From: Apiotrichum sp. Y4204
Taxonomy: Eukaryota > Basidiomycota > Tremellomycetes > Trichosporonales > Trichosporonaceae
NCBI GenBank assembly: GCA_025531455.1
Contig: JAMYHL010000005.1
Location: 744,001-808,000 of the forward strand
Length of the DNA: 64,000 nucleotides
Reading direction: 5' to 3'
Numbering within the stretch: the first letter of the stretch is position 1; the number at the start of each line of letters is the position of its first letter. The notes under the pieces were generated by a model. The model made no database searches, had not been told where the DNA came from, and saw only the letters and a program-made list of their open reading frames with translations. Position numbers and translations under genes: made by a program. Shown one piece after another: positions 21,267-32,675 of the stretch.

Positions 21267-23507
21267 CTAGAACCCAAGAGAGGAAAGGGTGACGTTGAGG
21301 ATGAGCTGCAAGGACTGGGTGGCGGAAACGAGGGCTTCAACGTGCTGGTCAGGGCGAACGAGGAGCGCGCTGGCCTTGCCAATACCGTAGCCCTCCAGCC
21401 ACGCCTTGCCGGATTTGCGGTCTACAAAGTCAAAGTCTTTGCCGACCTCGAGCGTGACGAGGGGGACGTTGGCGCTCGCGAACAGCTGCTTGAGCTGCGC
21501 AGCCTTCCTGCCCCACGACGAGCCGCTGTAGTATAGCACATAAGATGCGGGTGGCACCGTGTCGAGCGTTGAGTACTGCCAGCTGTTAATCTTATCGATC
21601 GGGAGATCGTTTTGGAGATACGACAGGTCGATGGGGGGCAGGTCTTGCACACACGGTTGCTTGCAATTGATCCACGCGTGGACGAGACGTGCACCTCTGC
21701 GGAAGAGCGGTTTGTAGTCGGGCGCGTCGGTCGGCTGCCAGCTCGAATCGTAGACGTAACCTATGTGGCGGTTGAGCTAACTGTCAGCGGACACGCAAGC
21801 TTTGTCTCGTGGACTGAAGTAGACTCACGTTGTCAAAGTGCTCGGCCTGCTCGGCAATGAGGGTCTGGATGTAGGCAAGCTGGTTGGGGTCGTTGAGGGC
21901 GGCAGTCATCTCCTCACGGGCGATCGCCGGGTCAGGGTGGGTGTTCCTGACAGCTTTGAGAAGCGCAAAGATCTTGCGGCCGTTCTTGACTGACTGAATG
22001 GCGTTGCGAATCGCGACGGGACGGCGCTCGTCCTCGTACTGCTGGAGGACGGCGTCGAGGTTAGCCGAGCCGTGATACCATGACACAAGCTTGGCGACGA
22101 GGTTGTGCGCGTCGCCGATACCCGAATTGAGGCCCAGGCCACCGGTAGGCGGGAACGAGTGTGCCGAGTCGCCGGCAAGCACGACACGCCCCGAGTAGTA
22201 CTGGTTGGCGACCTTGCGGCGGAGGACCCAGGGCATGGAGCACTGGAAATCTACGGGAATGTCCTGCCCGATGGCGGCACGGACAATGTCCATGCACTTG
22301 TCTGGCGAGAAGGAGGCGATGGGGTCGCGCTCCACGTCAATATTGTGGATGAGGACGTGGTTGTACTCGATGTCGTAGGCGATGATGAACCCGCGCGCCT
22401 CGGGGTCGAGAATCCAGTGCAGCATGCCAGTGTTGGCTCCAACGACCTGGCGGAGGTCGGCGTTGAAGTGGATGGTCATCATGGTGTCCGCTGCGTAACA
22501 TCAGCATAGTCCGGTAGTCCCCTCTCATGAGCACAGAGGCACGCGTGCGTACCGGTTTCCTCCCCGTCCGACGTAATGTGGGCCGCCTTGCGGACGCGGG
22601 AATTGGCACCATCGCAGCCGATTACAAGGCTTGACTCGATATATATCTGTTCTCCGGTGTACGTGTCCTCGACGGTCGAGATGCAGATGGTCTGGCCACC
22701 GCGCTCCTCCTGGCATGGTTAGTGATCGTGGCCGTGTGAAGTGTCCGGGGCCTTGAGAGGGGTCATTCTCGCACCCGGCAAACTCACCTCCTGGTGCATA
22801 ATCCACGTCCAGCCCTTGCGGTAGTCGACGTTTGTCTCGTGTTCCATCATGCTCTCAATCATCATCTCGAGGTCGGGCTGCGCCACATTGTGCACCATCT
22901 GTATCGTCAGGCACGCCGATCTGTGGATGTGGCATGTCGATCCGCGAGGCGTAAAGCTCCGCACTCTGCACGTTCAGAGTGCCACAAGTGGCACAAATTG
23001 CAGTACAGCTCACACTGGCAATGTAGCCGCCGAGTCGGTCTCAAACCATCAGGGCATTGCGGCACTCCGGCACATGGTGTCGGTGCGCGAAAGGGGAGAC
23101 GACAATTCTCACAGACACTCACCTCCGGGCTAGCCTCAAGGACGTCGAGCGACATGCGCTCATACGGAAGAGAGCCGATCTGCTCCCCCGAGAGATTGGT
23201 GACGAAGCGGACGTGCATGGCGTCCTTGCGGTGCGCCGGCAGGCGGCGGATAGCGGAGACCGGGAGGCCCAGCTGGCGGGCAATCTCAAGCGAACGCGGG
23301 GAGAGGGCATGCGCCTTGGGAACACCGAGACGGCGCATGTGGCGGGTGATCAGGATAACGGGTACTGCGGTCAGTTTGCGGCCTGCCAACCCCTTCCTTT
23401 TCTCGCTCCCACTCACCATCCTGCTTGGCGAGGGCGTACGCCGTGAGAAGTCCGACGGGGCCGTTGCCGACGATGAGAACGGGAAGCGGAGGTTGGCGGA
23501 CCGGCAT
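21267..23507 (-). CDS. FAD-dependent aromatic-ring-type monooxygenase
   Basis: Exons 23507-23417, 23364-23123, 22898-22788, 22709-22553, 22490-21829 and 21776-21267 join in phase, giving 590 aa. Residues about 10-21 are VLIVGNGPVGLL, the FAD-binding GxGxxG. The middle has VIGCDGANSRVRK (DG motif), and about 305 has GDSAHSFPPTGGLGLNSG, the second FAD motif of class A hydroxylases. The C-terminal 150 residues (KPLFRRGARLVHAWI, LLVRPDQHV) match the thioredoxin-like end of the phenol-hydroxylase/PheA group. Expected reaction: NADPH- and O2-dependent hydroxylation of an aromatic or polyketide-like substrate, in the cytosol. The second intron (22899-23122, 224 nt) is unusually long for this region. 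No pathway partners are adjacent, so the substrate cannot be inferred. Confidence 0.85.
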
Positions 23508-26202
23508 GGTTGGTAGACTACGCTAAGGGTTTGTGAGGTCTGTTCCTCTGTTTTTGCGTTTCAACGTTGTCCTCGTCGTGTCTCTTTACAAGATACAATG
23601 CGATGGGAGAACGATGATTGTACTTATCTCCCAAACGTAGTGACCGTGGGGGTGGGTAGGTAGGAGAATTGGGTCGTATGATGAGGGGGTTTGTCGCCGG
23701 GGGCGTCCGCCCGGCGCCTATATGAAGGTAACGCGACCCCCGTGTTGCGAAGAGCCCGTCTTTCCGAGCGTTCCAGCTTTTTTGCTGGTCTCAAGATTCC
23801 GCAATCACAACGAGAGCTGGAAAACAGAAGCAGCGGCCGCCGCTCAGACCTTCTTCCTATCGGCTAGATTCCAGTCCACCCCCCGCCTCCCCGTCCGACT
23901 CTCGCCCGCCCTTCTCTCTTTGTCTCCTCTTGCTTCCTCATTGCTTCACAGTCACTTGCGAGTGCTCCCGCTGTTGGCCGCACAGGCGTTGGTGCCTCTC
24001 CGGGTCCTCGTCCGACGCCACCGCAGGATGTCGGGCACCTGGAGAGTCGATCTGCGTCCACCTACGGAACGTTCGATCCGAGGTGCAGAGGAGCCAAGTG
24101 AACTGCCTGCCGCCTGGACTCTGAAAAGGTTCTGGAAATGAGCAGTGGCGGAAGAGAAGGCGGTACTGCAACAGAATTTGGCGTCGGCCGCCAGCGCCCC
24201 GCACTGGCTTCCTGGCGGCGCGCATTGCGATCCAGTAGCCACACGACCAGAGATCCAGAGTGCGACCGAGAAAGCCCTGCACGCGACCGACTGTTCACCA
24301 ACACCCGAATACAATGACGGGTGGCAACTCGTATCAGAAGGGACAATGGACATGGAGCTTGGCCAAGCGCCACATCTTGAAGGACAGTCAAGTGAGTGGT
24401 GACGTCTGGCGGAATGGCGTCGTGGGTGAACCCCGAGTGGCGTTGAAACTGGACAGCATTTCGTTTTGTCTTGTCAGTCTGTCCTGTCTGTACCCTGGCT
24501 CAAGTCCATCCCCCTTCATTCTTCTTTCTCTCTCTTCTTCTGTAACATTTTTGCGCCTTCCTCTCCAGACCAATGCCTAGTGCCTCACTTGCAGGCTATC
24601 GGGCGGCCAGACCCTGGCAAGTTCCGAGCTTTCGGTTCAACCCAAGCAACTCTCGGCCTTCCTGTCTCATCAATTATGGCCGTTCTTCTTTTGTCTGCTC
24701 CGCTTCCCCTCCAATTCCAGGTTTTCAGGCGGGTTTCCAGGGACTCGCGACGTTTCACAAAAGACTATCGAAAAGATAATAGAGATCTGTAAGTGGAAAA
24801 ATAAAAGATCAGGTTTCCCGGCTCATTGCACTGAATCAATGGACGAATGTCGACACCCACTCATACTTTGCATACTGTCTGACATCCGTTACTGCTGAAA
24901 CTCATCCTAGTTCCCCGACGAAGGCCGTTTCGCCAGGCCGAGCTCCCCGGCTGCTCAAACAACACGTACAGCACAGGCATTGGGTACTCGCATGTGCTCC
25001 TGCACGTGTTCACAGACGCTTCCGACGCGCCTCCTATTCCATTCCGCAGCCACCTGCGACAATACAGAACCTTTTCTCTGCGGTTCCCGATCCTTCGGAG
25101 ATTCGGAAACGTCTCCATGCTCTCAAAACTATCCTGTCATCCCAAGCGGACCAAAGCGTCGCCGGCACCACCGCTTAGTCCTGGTCTTGCAATCAAGAGG
25201 GCCATCAGCTTTGGAACTGCGGGCGGTGGCAGGTGGTCCGCTTGGTCACTCCCCTGTCACCGTTTTCCTAAAGCCGACAGCCAGCGAACGTGCACCGCAC
25301 TGCGGGAATGGTGTTGCATGTTGGACTCGTTACGAGCTCCATCGGACTTCAGCCCCGTTACGTGATCTGGAGGCGTTTCGAAGGCACGATCCATCACATT
25401 CTTGTCACCTTCAGGCCTCTTTCTCGTCCTCACAGCGCGACCTATTGGAATGCTTCGACTGCTGTCCATTTCGGACCGCTCCAGTGTCTGGACTTCCTCA
25501 TCTTCTTGCATGCTCACAATCGTGGGCGAACCCGCAAAGTGTAGGAATGCGGTTCTCATTGCGGGCCGTCAACAACGGGCCGTCGAGATGAGGGGCTTCG
25601 CGCAACGCAAAATGTCTCGTGACGTCTCCTGCCATGGGACGGGATCCAAAGATTCGAACTGAGTGGGGGAGTGCACAAGACTGCGCATGTCAAAAAGACT
25701 GCAGCAACCCACTGGGACTGTGCACGGAGATTATTCCTAGTGACTCATGGTGAGTTCCTGATGGTGGCCTGGGCTCCCAGCTGGTCAGCCCCAGCGTCAC
25801 CCAAACCAAGACCATGTGAGCCCCGACCAACGCCCAAAGTGGCTGGAAGGAGGGCTGGCACCTGCCTGTCCCGATCGCCAACACACCGGCAGCCCCAGGG
25901 TTAGTGCCGGGTTCACTGACCACACTGACGGACATCAACGTGGAGCCTGTAGCATGGTCAGGCAGGACCTTCGGGAACAGGATTTTGGGCTGGTTTAAAC
26001 TGGCCGTTGCGCAGTTGGTCCTCGTCGGCCTCGCACCTCTGGTATTCCCACGGATTCGGACGTCTGTAAGCTACTCGCATCTACGCTTAAGTGGCTACTC
26101 CACACCCTCGGCCTGGCTGTGATGGGGTCCAGTTGTCATTCTGTTAGTCCTGTCAGTGAGATGCCACCTGACGGATAACCCCCCGATTCATTCTGCGCCT
26201 TA
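23508..26202. other. Gene-poor block 2
   Basis: About 2.7 kb between the monooxygenase start and the 3' end of the membrane hydrolase. The first part is the monooxygenase promoter. No coding region, RNA gene or repeat family could be supported in the rest. Confidence 0.45.
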
Positions 26203-28798
26203 CTACAGTACAGTGCTACTACTTTGACTACACTTTATATCATCATCATTCCGCGCGTTACGCCGTCGTTCCTTATCGCGCTCCGCCAGAGCCGTGAGTT
26301 CAGCGAAGAGGGATACCTCAGTAGGCGACGTGTTCGCACTGAGTTTGCCGTTGCCATCGGGCCTGCTACTGCCACTGGGTCCTTGGCTGCCGCTCGGTTC
26401 CCCGCATCTGGGTCCGTTGCTGCTTGTCGAGCCACCGCTGCCATTGGAGCCGCTTGGATTGGACCTCGTGCCCCTTGGGTTGACGACATGCGGTACGCTC
26501 AGACTTGTCCTTTCCGGCGGAGTCGAGCGGGGGCGGGGACCACCATTCTGTTCCGTCCCGGGAATGACCTTTCTCTTTTCAGAGCTGACCTCCCCCTTTT
26601 CGTTCACCATGTAAGACTTGCCATGGAGTCGAAATCCGCCGTCGAGATAGGCGGCCAGTCGGCTGGCATTGCGCATACCTGGAATCCTGAGAATCGAGTT
26701 TTGCGGATTTGCAGAACACAGACTGTGGTGTGTAAGTTGTGACTCACTCCTGATTCCCGACACTTATGGGAGCCGAGTGCACTCACTAGTGACCAAGAAG
26801 CGAATGCCCCGACCGTTCACGGGAGAAGATGCGTCCCGTGAAGCGACCATACCTTATCTCTTCCGTCTGCTGTGCCCCAATGTCAGGATTAAGGACTCCA
26901 TACTTTGCCACAAAGTCATCCTTGTTGGCAAAGTGTTCTACACGACCAAAGAGGCCGTCGCGGCCTTGATTGACGCGACCAGGAGTCGGCCGAGCGCGGC
27001 TAAAGTGGTCGGCAGCGCTTGCAAAGGTATACACTTCGAGACGCTGTAGCATCTCACGGGAAAAGTCGGTGATGAGTTGATCGACCCAAGCTGTGGCAAT
27101 AATACCACCTTGCGAGTGTGCGATGATGACGATCTTCTCAATCTCGGGATCGGCCACAGCATGAAAGATATGCTGGGGCGTGAGCTTGTTGTGCAACTCT
27201 TCCACTCACCTTGTAGCCGTTTCGTATGTTCGCCGTGTTGAAATGTAGATCACGCATGAGGATGCACTCTACGAGGTCAAACCATGCCCCAAGCGACCGG
27301 TTGTGGATCGCAGTGACTGGTCGGCCGGTTTCCGCGTGCAAGTGGTCGATAGCGTCCTGAGCACCGGATCCCGTCGTGGCAATACCATTGACGCTAATGT
27401 AAGCCATTGTCACTGCGGGGATAGGCTTACAAGAACCATTTCTCCGCCTTTGGACGGTTTTCGTACACAAGTGTTCGCAGCGCTTTGGATTCTCGAATGC
27501 AAGGACCTTGGAAGCGGTGTGACAGTAAGGCGAAAAGATACAGCAAAAGGATGACGAACACGAGTCCCGAAAGCAACACCACGATACACAGGAGGGTGAG
27601 GCCGATCGAAACGGATACCATCACCAAATGGCCAATGGAGACGATTATGGGTGTAGACGGTCCGTCGGCGCCGCCAAAGAGCTTGGGGATTGCCCAGAAA
27701 TGTTGCAGGAAGAAGACGAGATCACGGTGCATGAGTTGCCACGGGGATCGACGATAACTGAGGGGTCCCACAAGACGCTTGGTTGCCTCAAGCATCACCC
27801 TCCCAGCGCGTCCATTCGCTTCCATCCCAGAGTTTTCTGAGGAAGGGCGAACAATTGGGCTGGCGGGGATTTCGAGTCGAGGCAGTGGACGCACCCGGTC
27901 TACGCTTCTCACTATCGTGTTGCGTACCCCACAGGCGCGGAGTGTGGCAGATACTTCCGCCTGTGCGAGCGACTCCTCATCAGACTCTGGTGCTCGTCGT
28001 ACGCCCCCGAAGGGAGGCCCCGCCGCACGATAAATATCCTCATCGCTATCTGTCGATGGTTCCGACTCTGGTGAAGTCGAGGCGCCTATTGAATGTCAGA
28101 ACGGCCTCCTTAAATGCCTGTTACGTACCGTAACCCTCTGAACCGGGGGACAGCCAAGATGAGCGAAGCGAGGGTGGAGCGCTTCGCGGTCGGTCTTCTC
28201 GTCTCATCATGCGGAACTCCTCAAAACTGATTTCGCCAGGGTTGTTAACCTCAATAGACTCGAACATTTCTGGCTGCCTGCCACTTTCGACATCAACATG
28301 GCGCGGTTGAGGCATGGTAGGATGTGAGTCGGAATGGCGTATCCGCGGCCGGTGCCATGGCTCGTTGCGTCGACCACCGCCGAAAGTGTTCTCTGACCAG
28401 TGACGCATCGATTGTCCCAACATCGCCCAGGTAGTTGTCGTTAGGGGCGATTCTCGTGTGTCCTGCTGCTCGCCCACATGAGCTGACACGGGACCGGGGA
28501 AGCGGTTGTCGCCCTGCATGTCGTCCGAGGGCAAAATTGGGGACGGTGGGTACGATCCAGGTATATTGAGGTTGTCGTCATCCAAACTGTCCGATGCCTC
28601 GGCATGTGGGGTGGTGGCGACAGGCAAGAGGCTCTCGCCTGACCTCCCATCATCGACGTCCTCGCCATTTGTAGTGTGAGACTGTTGGGACCGCGCTACA
28701 GGTATCGCAGTCTGTGGCTCGTCTGCTGGGTCGTGGTCCGCAAACGCTGGCACGGACACCTCCGCATCGGATGCCTCGGGGACTGTCTGAGTGAGCAT
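26203..28798 (-). CDS. Membrane-anchored alpha/beta-hydrolase (lipase-like)
   Basis: Exons 28798-28129, 28085-27431, 27393-27210, 27172-26787 and 26722-26203 join in phase, giving 804 aa. Introns are 43, 37, 37 and 64 nt. Residues 1 to about 330 are acidic and Ser/Pro-rich, likely disordered. Around 370-420 two hydrophobic segments follow one another (STPIIVSIGHLVMVSVSIGL, then a Leu/Val-rich helix to LFALLSHRF). The hydrolase part begins WFFVNGIATTGSGAQDAIDH and has VIIAHSQGG with the nucleophile Ser. A Gly/Ser/Asn-rich tail ends the protein. Likely a serine esterase or lipase acting at a membrane; substrate unknown. Translation could start further upstream, but the short frame at about 28912 cannot be spliced in phase. 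Confidence 0.75.
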
Positions 28799-29571
28799 CT
28801 GTCCCGGGAACTGCCACTTTCACAACTCACGGTCTCTCTCCGAGCTGCAGCCTCGGACAAAGATGTGGGGCACTTGGCGGATCTCGGCCATTTCCACCTG
28901 GTTGGGAGGCATGTTGAATCGACTGGCGAACACACAGGACGCGGATAGATGTAAATGATGAAGAAGGATAAGAATGAAGAAGGAGATCACGATCGATAAC
29001 ACCTCGGAACCGGGGTGCATTATAACCTCGGGGTTGTGGATTCCCAACGTTCCTCGCATCTCTCAACATGCCCCGCAATCCCGCGCCGGCCGGGTTGCGG
29101 AAGACGTTCTGCTCATATGACTTCTAGCCGGCTGTCAGCGTGCCGTTGCGTTGCGGGCTTGGCCGACGCCAGCTTCAGCATGCTCAGCAAGCGCAGCGGC
29201 CCGCCGACAGGCACAGCATCACACGAGCTTAACGCACTTTAGCGCAAACCAGCGTCGAATCGATGAGTGTGTGATGCGTGAACCAGCTTGAATCTGGGCA
29301 GTAGTCTAAATGGCGGGAGCGTGAATAACCTTCTACTAAACCCACTCATGATAACGTGCCTGACATTCCTGAAGGCGGAGCCGAACTGGGGTAGAGAAGC
29401 TACGGTATACATGGACAGGACCGGGTGTCAGTCACCACATGAGCGCTGTTAATTATTGAAATATGAGATGGGAACGAAGATTGAGTTTCTAGTCGAGCTT
29501 GCGGACCCGGTCGTCTCCGATATCTCCGGGCCTGCTGTATCATCCTCATGACCAGGCAGCTCCCGATTAAT
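28799..29571. other. Upstream region of the membrane hydrolase
   Basis: 773 bp between the hydrolase start and the 3' end of the carboxypeptidase gene. It contains a short frame (MPPNQVEMAEIRQVPHIF, near 28912-28830) ending by a GTGAGT donor, which could be a leader exon or uORF. Nothing else was recognised. Confidence 0.4.
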
Positions 29572-31711
29572 CTAATTGTGGTTATCCGAGCTTCTATCAA
29601 AGCTGAGGATCAATTCTGGAGTCAGCAGCAGCCAGATTGGGGCACGCACCATGGAAGAAGCGCACGCCTTCGACGTGCGTGTTTAGTGTGATCCGCTCGT
29701 TGACCGTATGCCCATTTAGCCGTGTTCCGAGACGCGCGGGAGTCCAGCGCAGAATGTTGGTCGACACATTCCAGTAGTGCTTCGTATCTGTGTTGGCGGT
29801 GGAGAGCGACGGTGCGACAACGGTATGCCTTCCAAACGCGGACGCGACGGCAGATGAAAAAAGAGCCCACTCCACCGTGTCCCACGGCGTAATCGGACTC
29901 GGCTCAGTTGTGCGCAGCAACTCTAGCCGTGCAACCCCTTCACTGCCGTTACGGAGCATGGTGCCAAAGGAATCAAAGCCGAGGTCGTACTTTTCCGCAA
30001 CTGGAAGAAGTGACTTGGAGACAGCTTCCATGTGTTTTGCGACCGACGAAGTCGTCTGTTGTCTCAGTTCGGGTTGACTCGACTGTCTCACCTCGATGCG
30101 CGAGTTAAACACGACTTGAGCCTCTTCCGGGAGCGCATTGTTTTTCACTCCACCGCGTACTACTGTTGCCGCTTTGCTGGTTTGCAGGATAAACCGCGAT
30201 CGCGGGCCAAGTGCCGCGACACGCTGTGCTAGGTCGTGCATGTCGTTGCGCTTGAGCGCACCGTGGAGCCAGTCGGGAACAGCATCCTTCTTGCCATATG
30301 AGTCCAGACAGTGGAGATAGCCAAAGTACGGATTGTCAGGTGTGAGGACGGGGGCGTACAGGTCTGCATCCTCGAGGGCGGTGATGAAACGCGCGAGGAA
30401 TCCAATAGAGGTATGTCTCCCGGGAACTGATGAGTGGCCACCGGGTGACTCGACGCGGATGCCAACATCCGCATATCCTGATGGTCAGCTTCTGCACACT
30501 CTATTGTGGATAATAGTTCGAATGTCTGTCTCAATTGATGATTGGACTGGCTATCTATGGCCAGACGCTCTCTGAGACAAACCACTATCTAAGGTCGGAG
30601 TCTGTCGGCGTCCAGATAGTGCCTGGACCGTGTATTACTAGACAAGCACCTCAGCTCTGCGCGTTCCATTGTCATTTCCAGGAGATCTCTCCCCTTCGGC
30701 AGGATCCAGTCACCCCACACGGAGATACAGATCGGACCCAACCCAACAGACCAACTCCCCTTCAAAGACTCAAACCTACCCTTCTCAGCTAGCGCCGGCA
30801 GCGCAATCAGCGGGCCATATTTGCTGTCGAGTCCGCCTCCCCCTTCGTCGACAATCGCGGCAATCCCGTGCCGCCCATACCGTTCCTCGAGGACCTTGGC
30901 GATGCGCGTCGCGCCAAAGTACCCGTGCGCCTCCTCGTCCTGGCCAAATGCAATCAAAAGCGTGCGGCTCGGGCGGAATCCCGAGGAGAGGAGATGTTCT
31001 AGCGCGGAGAGGATGCCGATCACGTTCGACTTGCAGTCTGAAGAGCCGCGGCCCCACACCCATGTCTTCGAGTCAGCATTTGGTGCGGCTCGTTCTTGGA
31101 TAGCCGTGCACCATTCCACATAACATGATGAGGGAAAAGCCACCATAACATGTGCCTGACCATCTCCCTTGACCGCCATCATGAGTAATGCTCACCCCAT
31201 CAAAATAGCCCTCAAAGGGCGGATACTTCCACTGATCGAGCGCAGTGGACGCAGCGACGACGTCAAGATGGCCCGCGAGCATCAACGGCGGTGCGGATGA
31301 CTTCCCTTTCAAAGTGTAGAGGAGAGAGTATCCACCAACGACCTCGACTTTGGCATGCTTGTATCTGTCCATGAGCGCCATCAAGTTCAGGACCTACACA
31401 AGGGGATAGGTCTCACGGAGAAAGTCGTGAAAGGGCGGGAACGTGTCCCATCGCGGATCGCGCTTTTCCCCCGGGCCCGGCTCCGGCTCCCCAAAGTCAT
31501 CGTACGCAACGGTCGGGAAGGTGATTGCCCGCGTCAGCCGGTTGAGGCTCAAATGCCAGAATTCCTCGGTGTCGTAGAACGATGCCGAGTCGGACGGTGG
31601 CGAGTACGGCGGTTGTGGGCACGCTGCGCGCAGAGCGGACGGAGCAAGGGGGATCTGGAGGGCGCTGCAGAGCGCGACCAGCCCGCTCCCGGCTATCAAG
31701 AGGGCTACCAT
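29572..31711 (-). CDS. Carboxypeptidase S-like M20 metallopeptidase
   Basis: Exons 31711-31398, 31364-31196, 31065-30780, 30477-30092, 30055-29650 and 29615-29572 join in phase, giving 534 aa. The N-terminus MVALLIAGSGLVALCSAL is a signal anchor. M20 landmarks: MLAGHLDVV (first zinc His, about 135), WVWGRGSSDCK (bridging Asp, about 170), FGQDEEAHG (catalytic Glu, about 206), VDEGGGG, SPGGHSSVP and a C-terminal VRFFHELILSFD supplying the last His. Yeast Cps1 is a vacuolar membrane-anchored Gly-X carboxypeptidase that releases amino acids from peptides. One intron is 302 nt and another 130 nt, against about 34-36 nt for the rest. It is divergent from the tRNA and acetyltransferase genes. Confidence 0.9.
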
Positions 31712-31897
31712 ATTAGAATAAGTTATTGAGGAGGTGAGTTCGCTGTTGTCTGTCGTTGACGCCGTCGTTGTGTGACCTGTTCGGCATCAGTTCTTGGGAG
31801 TTGCGAGTTCTTGGGTTGCCGACGCAAGCGATGTGACGTCATAGTAGGAATTCTGAGTCATTGTCACGTGCAAAAATGGGTCAGCCAACAAAATTCA

Positions 31898-31898
<1 letters not shown>

Positions 31899-31928
<30 letters not shown>
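31899..31928 (+). repeat. Uninterrupted run of 30 adenines
   Basis: Homopolymer of 30 A inside the intergenic region between the carboxypeptidase start and the tRNA gene, 95 bp upstream of the tRNA. No retroelement sequence or target-site duplication was recognised beside it. It may act as a nucleosome-excluding tract or be a retroposition scar. Confidence 0.9.
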
Positions 31929-31929
<1 letters not shown>

Positions 31930-32023
31930 GCTAACGACACAAATGTCAACCACACCGTGCTCGCCACCACATCCCCTCTGCTCGCCATCGTTATCAGCGC
32001 TCTCGCCAGCAGCGGAACCGCCA

Positions 32024-32119
32024 GCCTCTGTAGCACAGTGGTAGTTGCGCTTGTCTTGTACCGCCCATGGGGCGCCAGCAGAGAACAAGAGGTCCCGCGT
32101 TCGATCCGCGGCGGAGGCA
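32024..32119 (+). tRNA. tRNA-Thr (anticodon UGU) with a 23-nt intron
   Basis: A full cloverleaf can be drawn. Acceptor GCCTCTG (32024-32030) pairs with CGGAGGC (32112-32118), with one G-U pair; the discriminator is A32119. The D arm contains AGTGGTAGT. The anticodon stem CTTGT (32050-32054) pairs with ACAAG (32085-32089) around loop C-T-TGT-A. The intron lies at 32061-32083, at the canonical position after base 37. The T arm CCGCG/CGCGG encloses TTCGATC. Anticodon TGT decodes ACA, hence threonine. Confidence 0.93.
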
Positions 32120-32149
32120 GCTGGCTGGGGACGATTGAAGCGCCTCGGC

Positions 32150-32154
32150 TTTTT
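32150..32154 (+). terminator. RNA polymerase III terminator candidate
   Basis: TTTTT run about 30 bp downstream of the tRNA, the first T-run after the gene and at normal distance for pol III termination. Confidence 0.6.
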
Positions 32155-32675
32155 AGACGTGGGGGGGCTGGGTGTATCTGGGTTTCTGCATGCTGGAGAC
32201 CTGGAGATCTAGAGCTCTGGAGCATCTTGAACTCTGAAAGCCCGAATGATCTCGAGTTATCTGGACCATGAGAAGATGGAATAGTGTGGAGGTAGACGAT
32301 GTGGCGCCGTGGTTAGGATCGTGACACTGATCGCGGGAAGAGCTGCGACGAATCGTTACATGTTACAATGTCGTCAAGTCATGCAAGTCAACAAGTGTCC
32401 AAGACGGCGCTGTTGCGCTGCGTATTCATGGTGCATCTCGGAGATTTTGTTGTACGGCGGATGATAACTCTTGTACGTCATCCAAGAGATCTCAGCGCGC
32501 TCAGCGGTCGGTGGTGTCCGACTCTTGATATCCAAAGGCCAAGATCGCAGCCCAAGATCGTGCGTGACACAAACGCACCACGCGTAGCACGAACAATTCT
32601 GATACTGCATTCCCACACATCCACACCATCCAAAGTCACAAACAAACTGTGGCAACCGGGACATGGCATCCATCC
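32155..32675. other. Intergenic region upstream of the GNAT gene
   Basis: About 520 bp between the tRNA terminator and the acetyltransferase start. It contains GGAGA/TCTAGAG-like short runs but no recognised promoter element. Confidence 0.4.

Noticed and set aside
23722..24141. 139-codon plus-strand open frame with hydrophobic stretches
   Set aside because: Lies in the monooxygenase upstream region, has no recognisable motif, and the Leu/Ser-rich run reflects a CT-rich tract.
24980..25591. 203-codon plus-strand frame in gene-poor block 2
   Set aside because: No family likeness, and overlapping frames of similar length exist on both strands.
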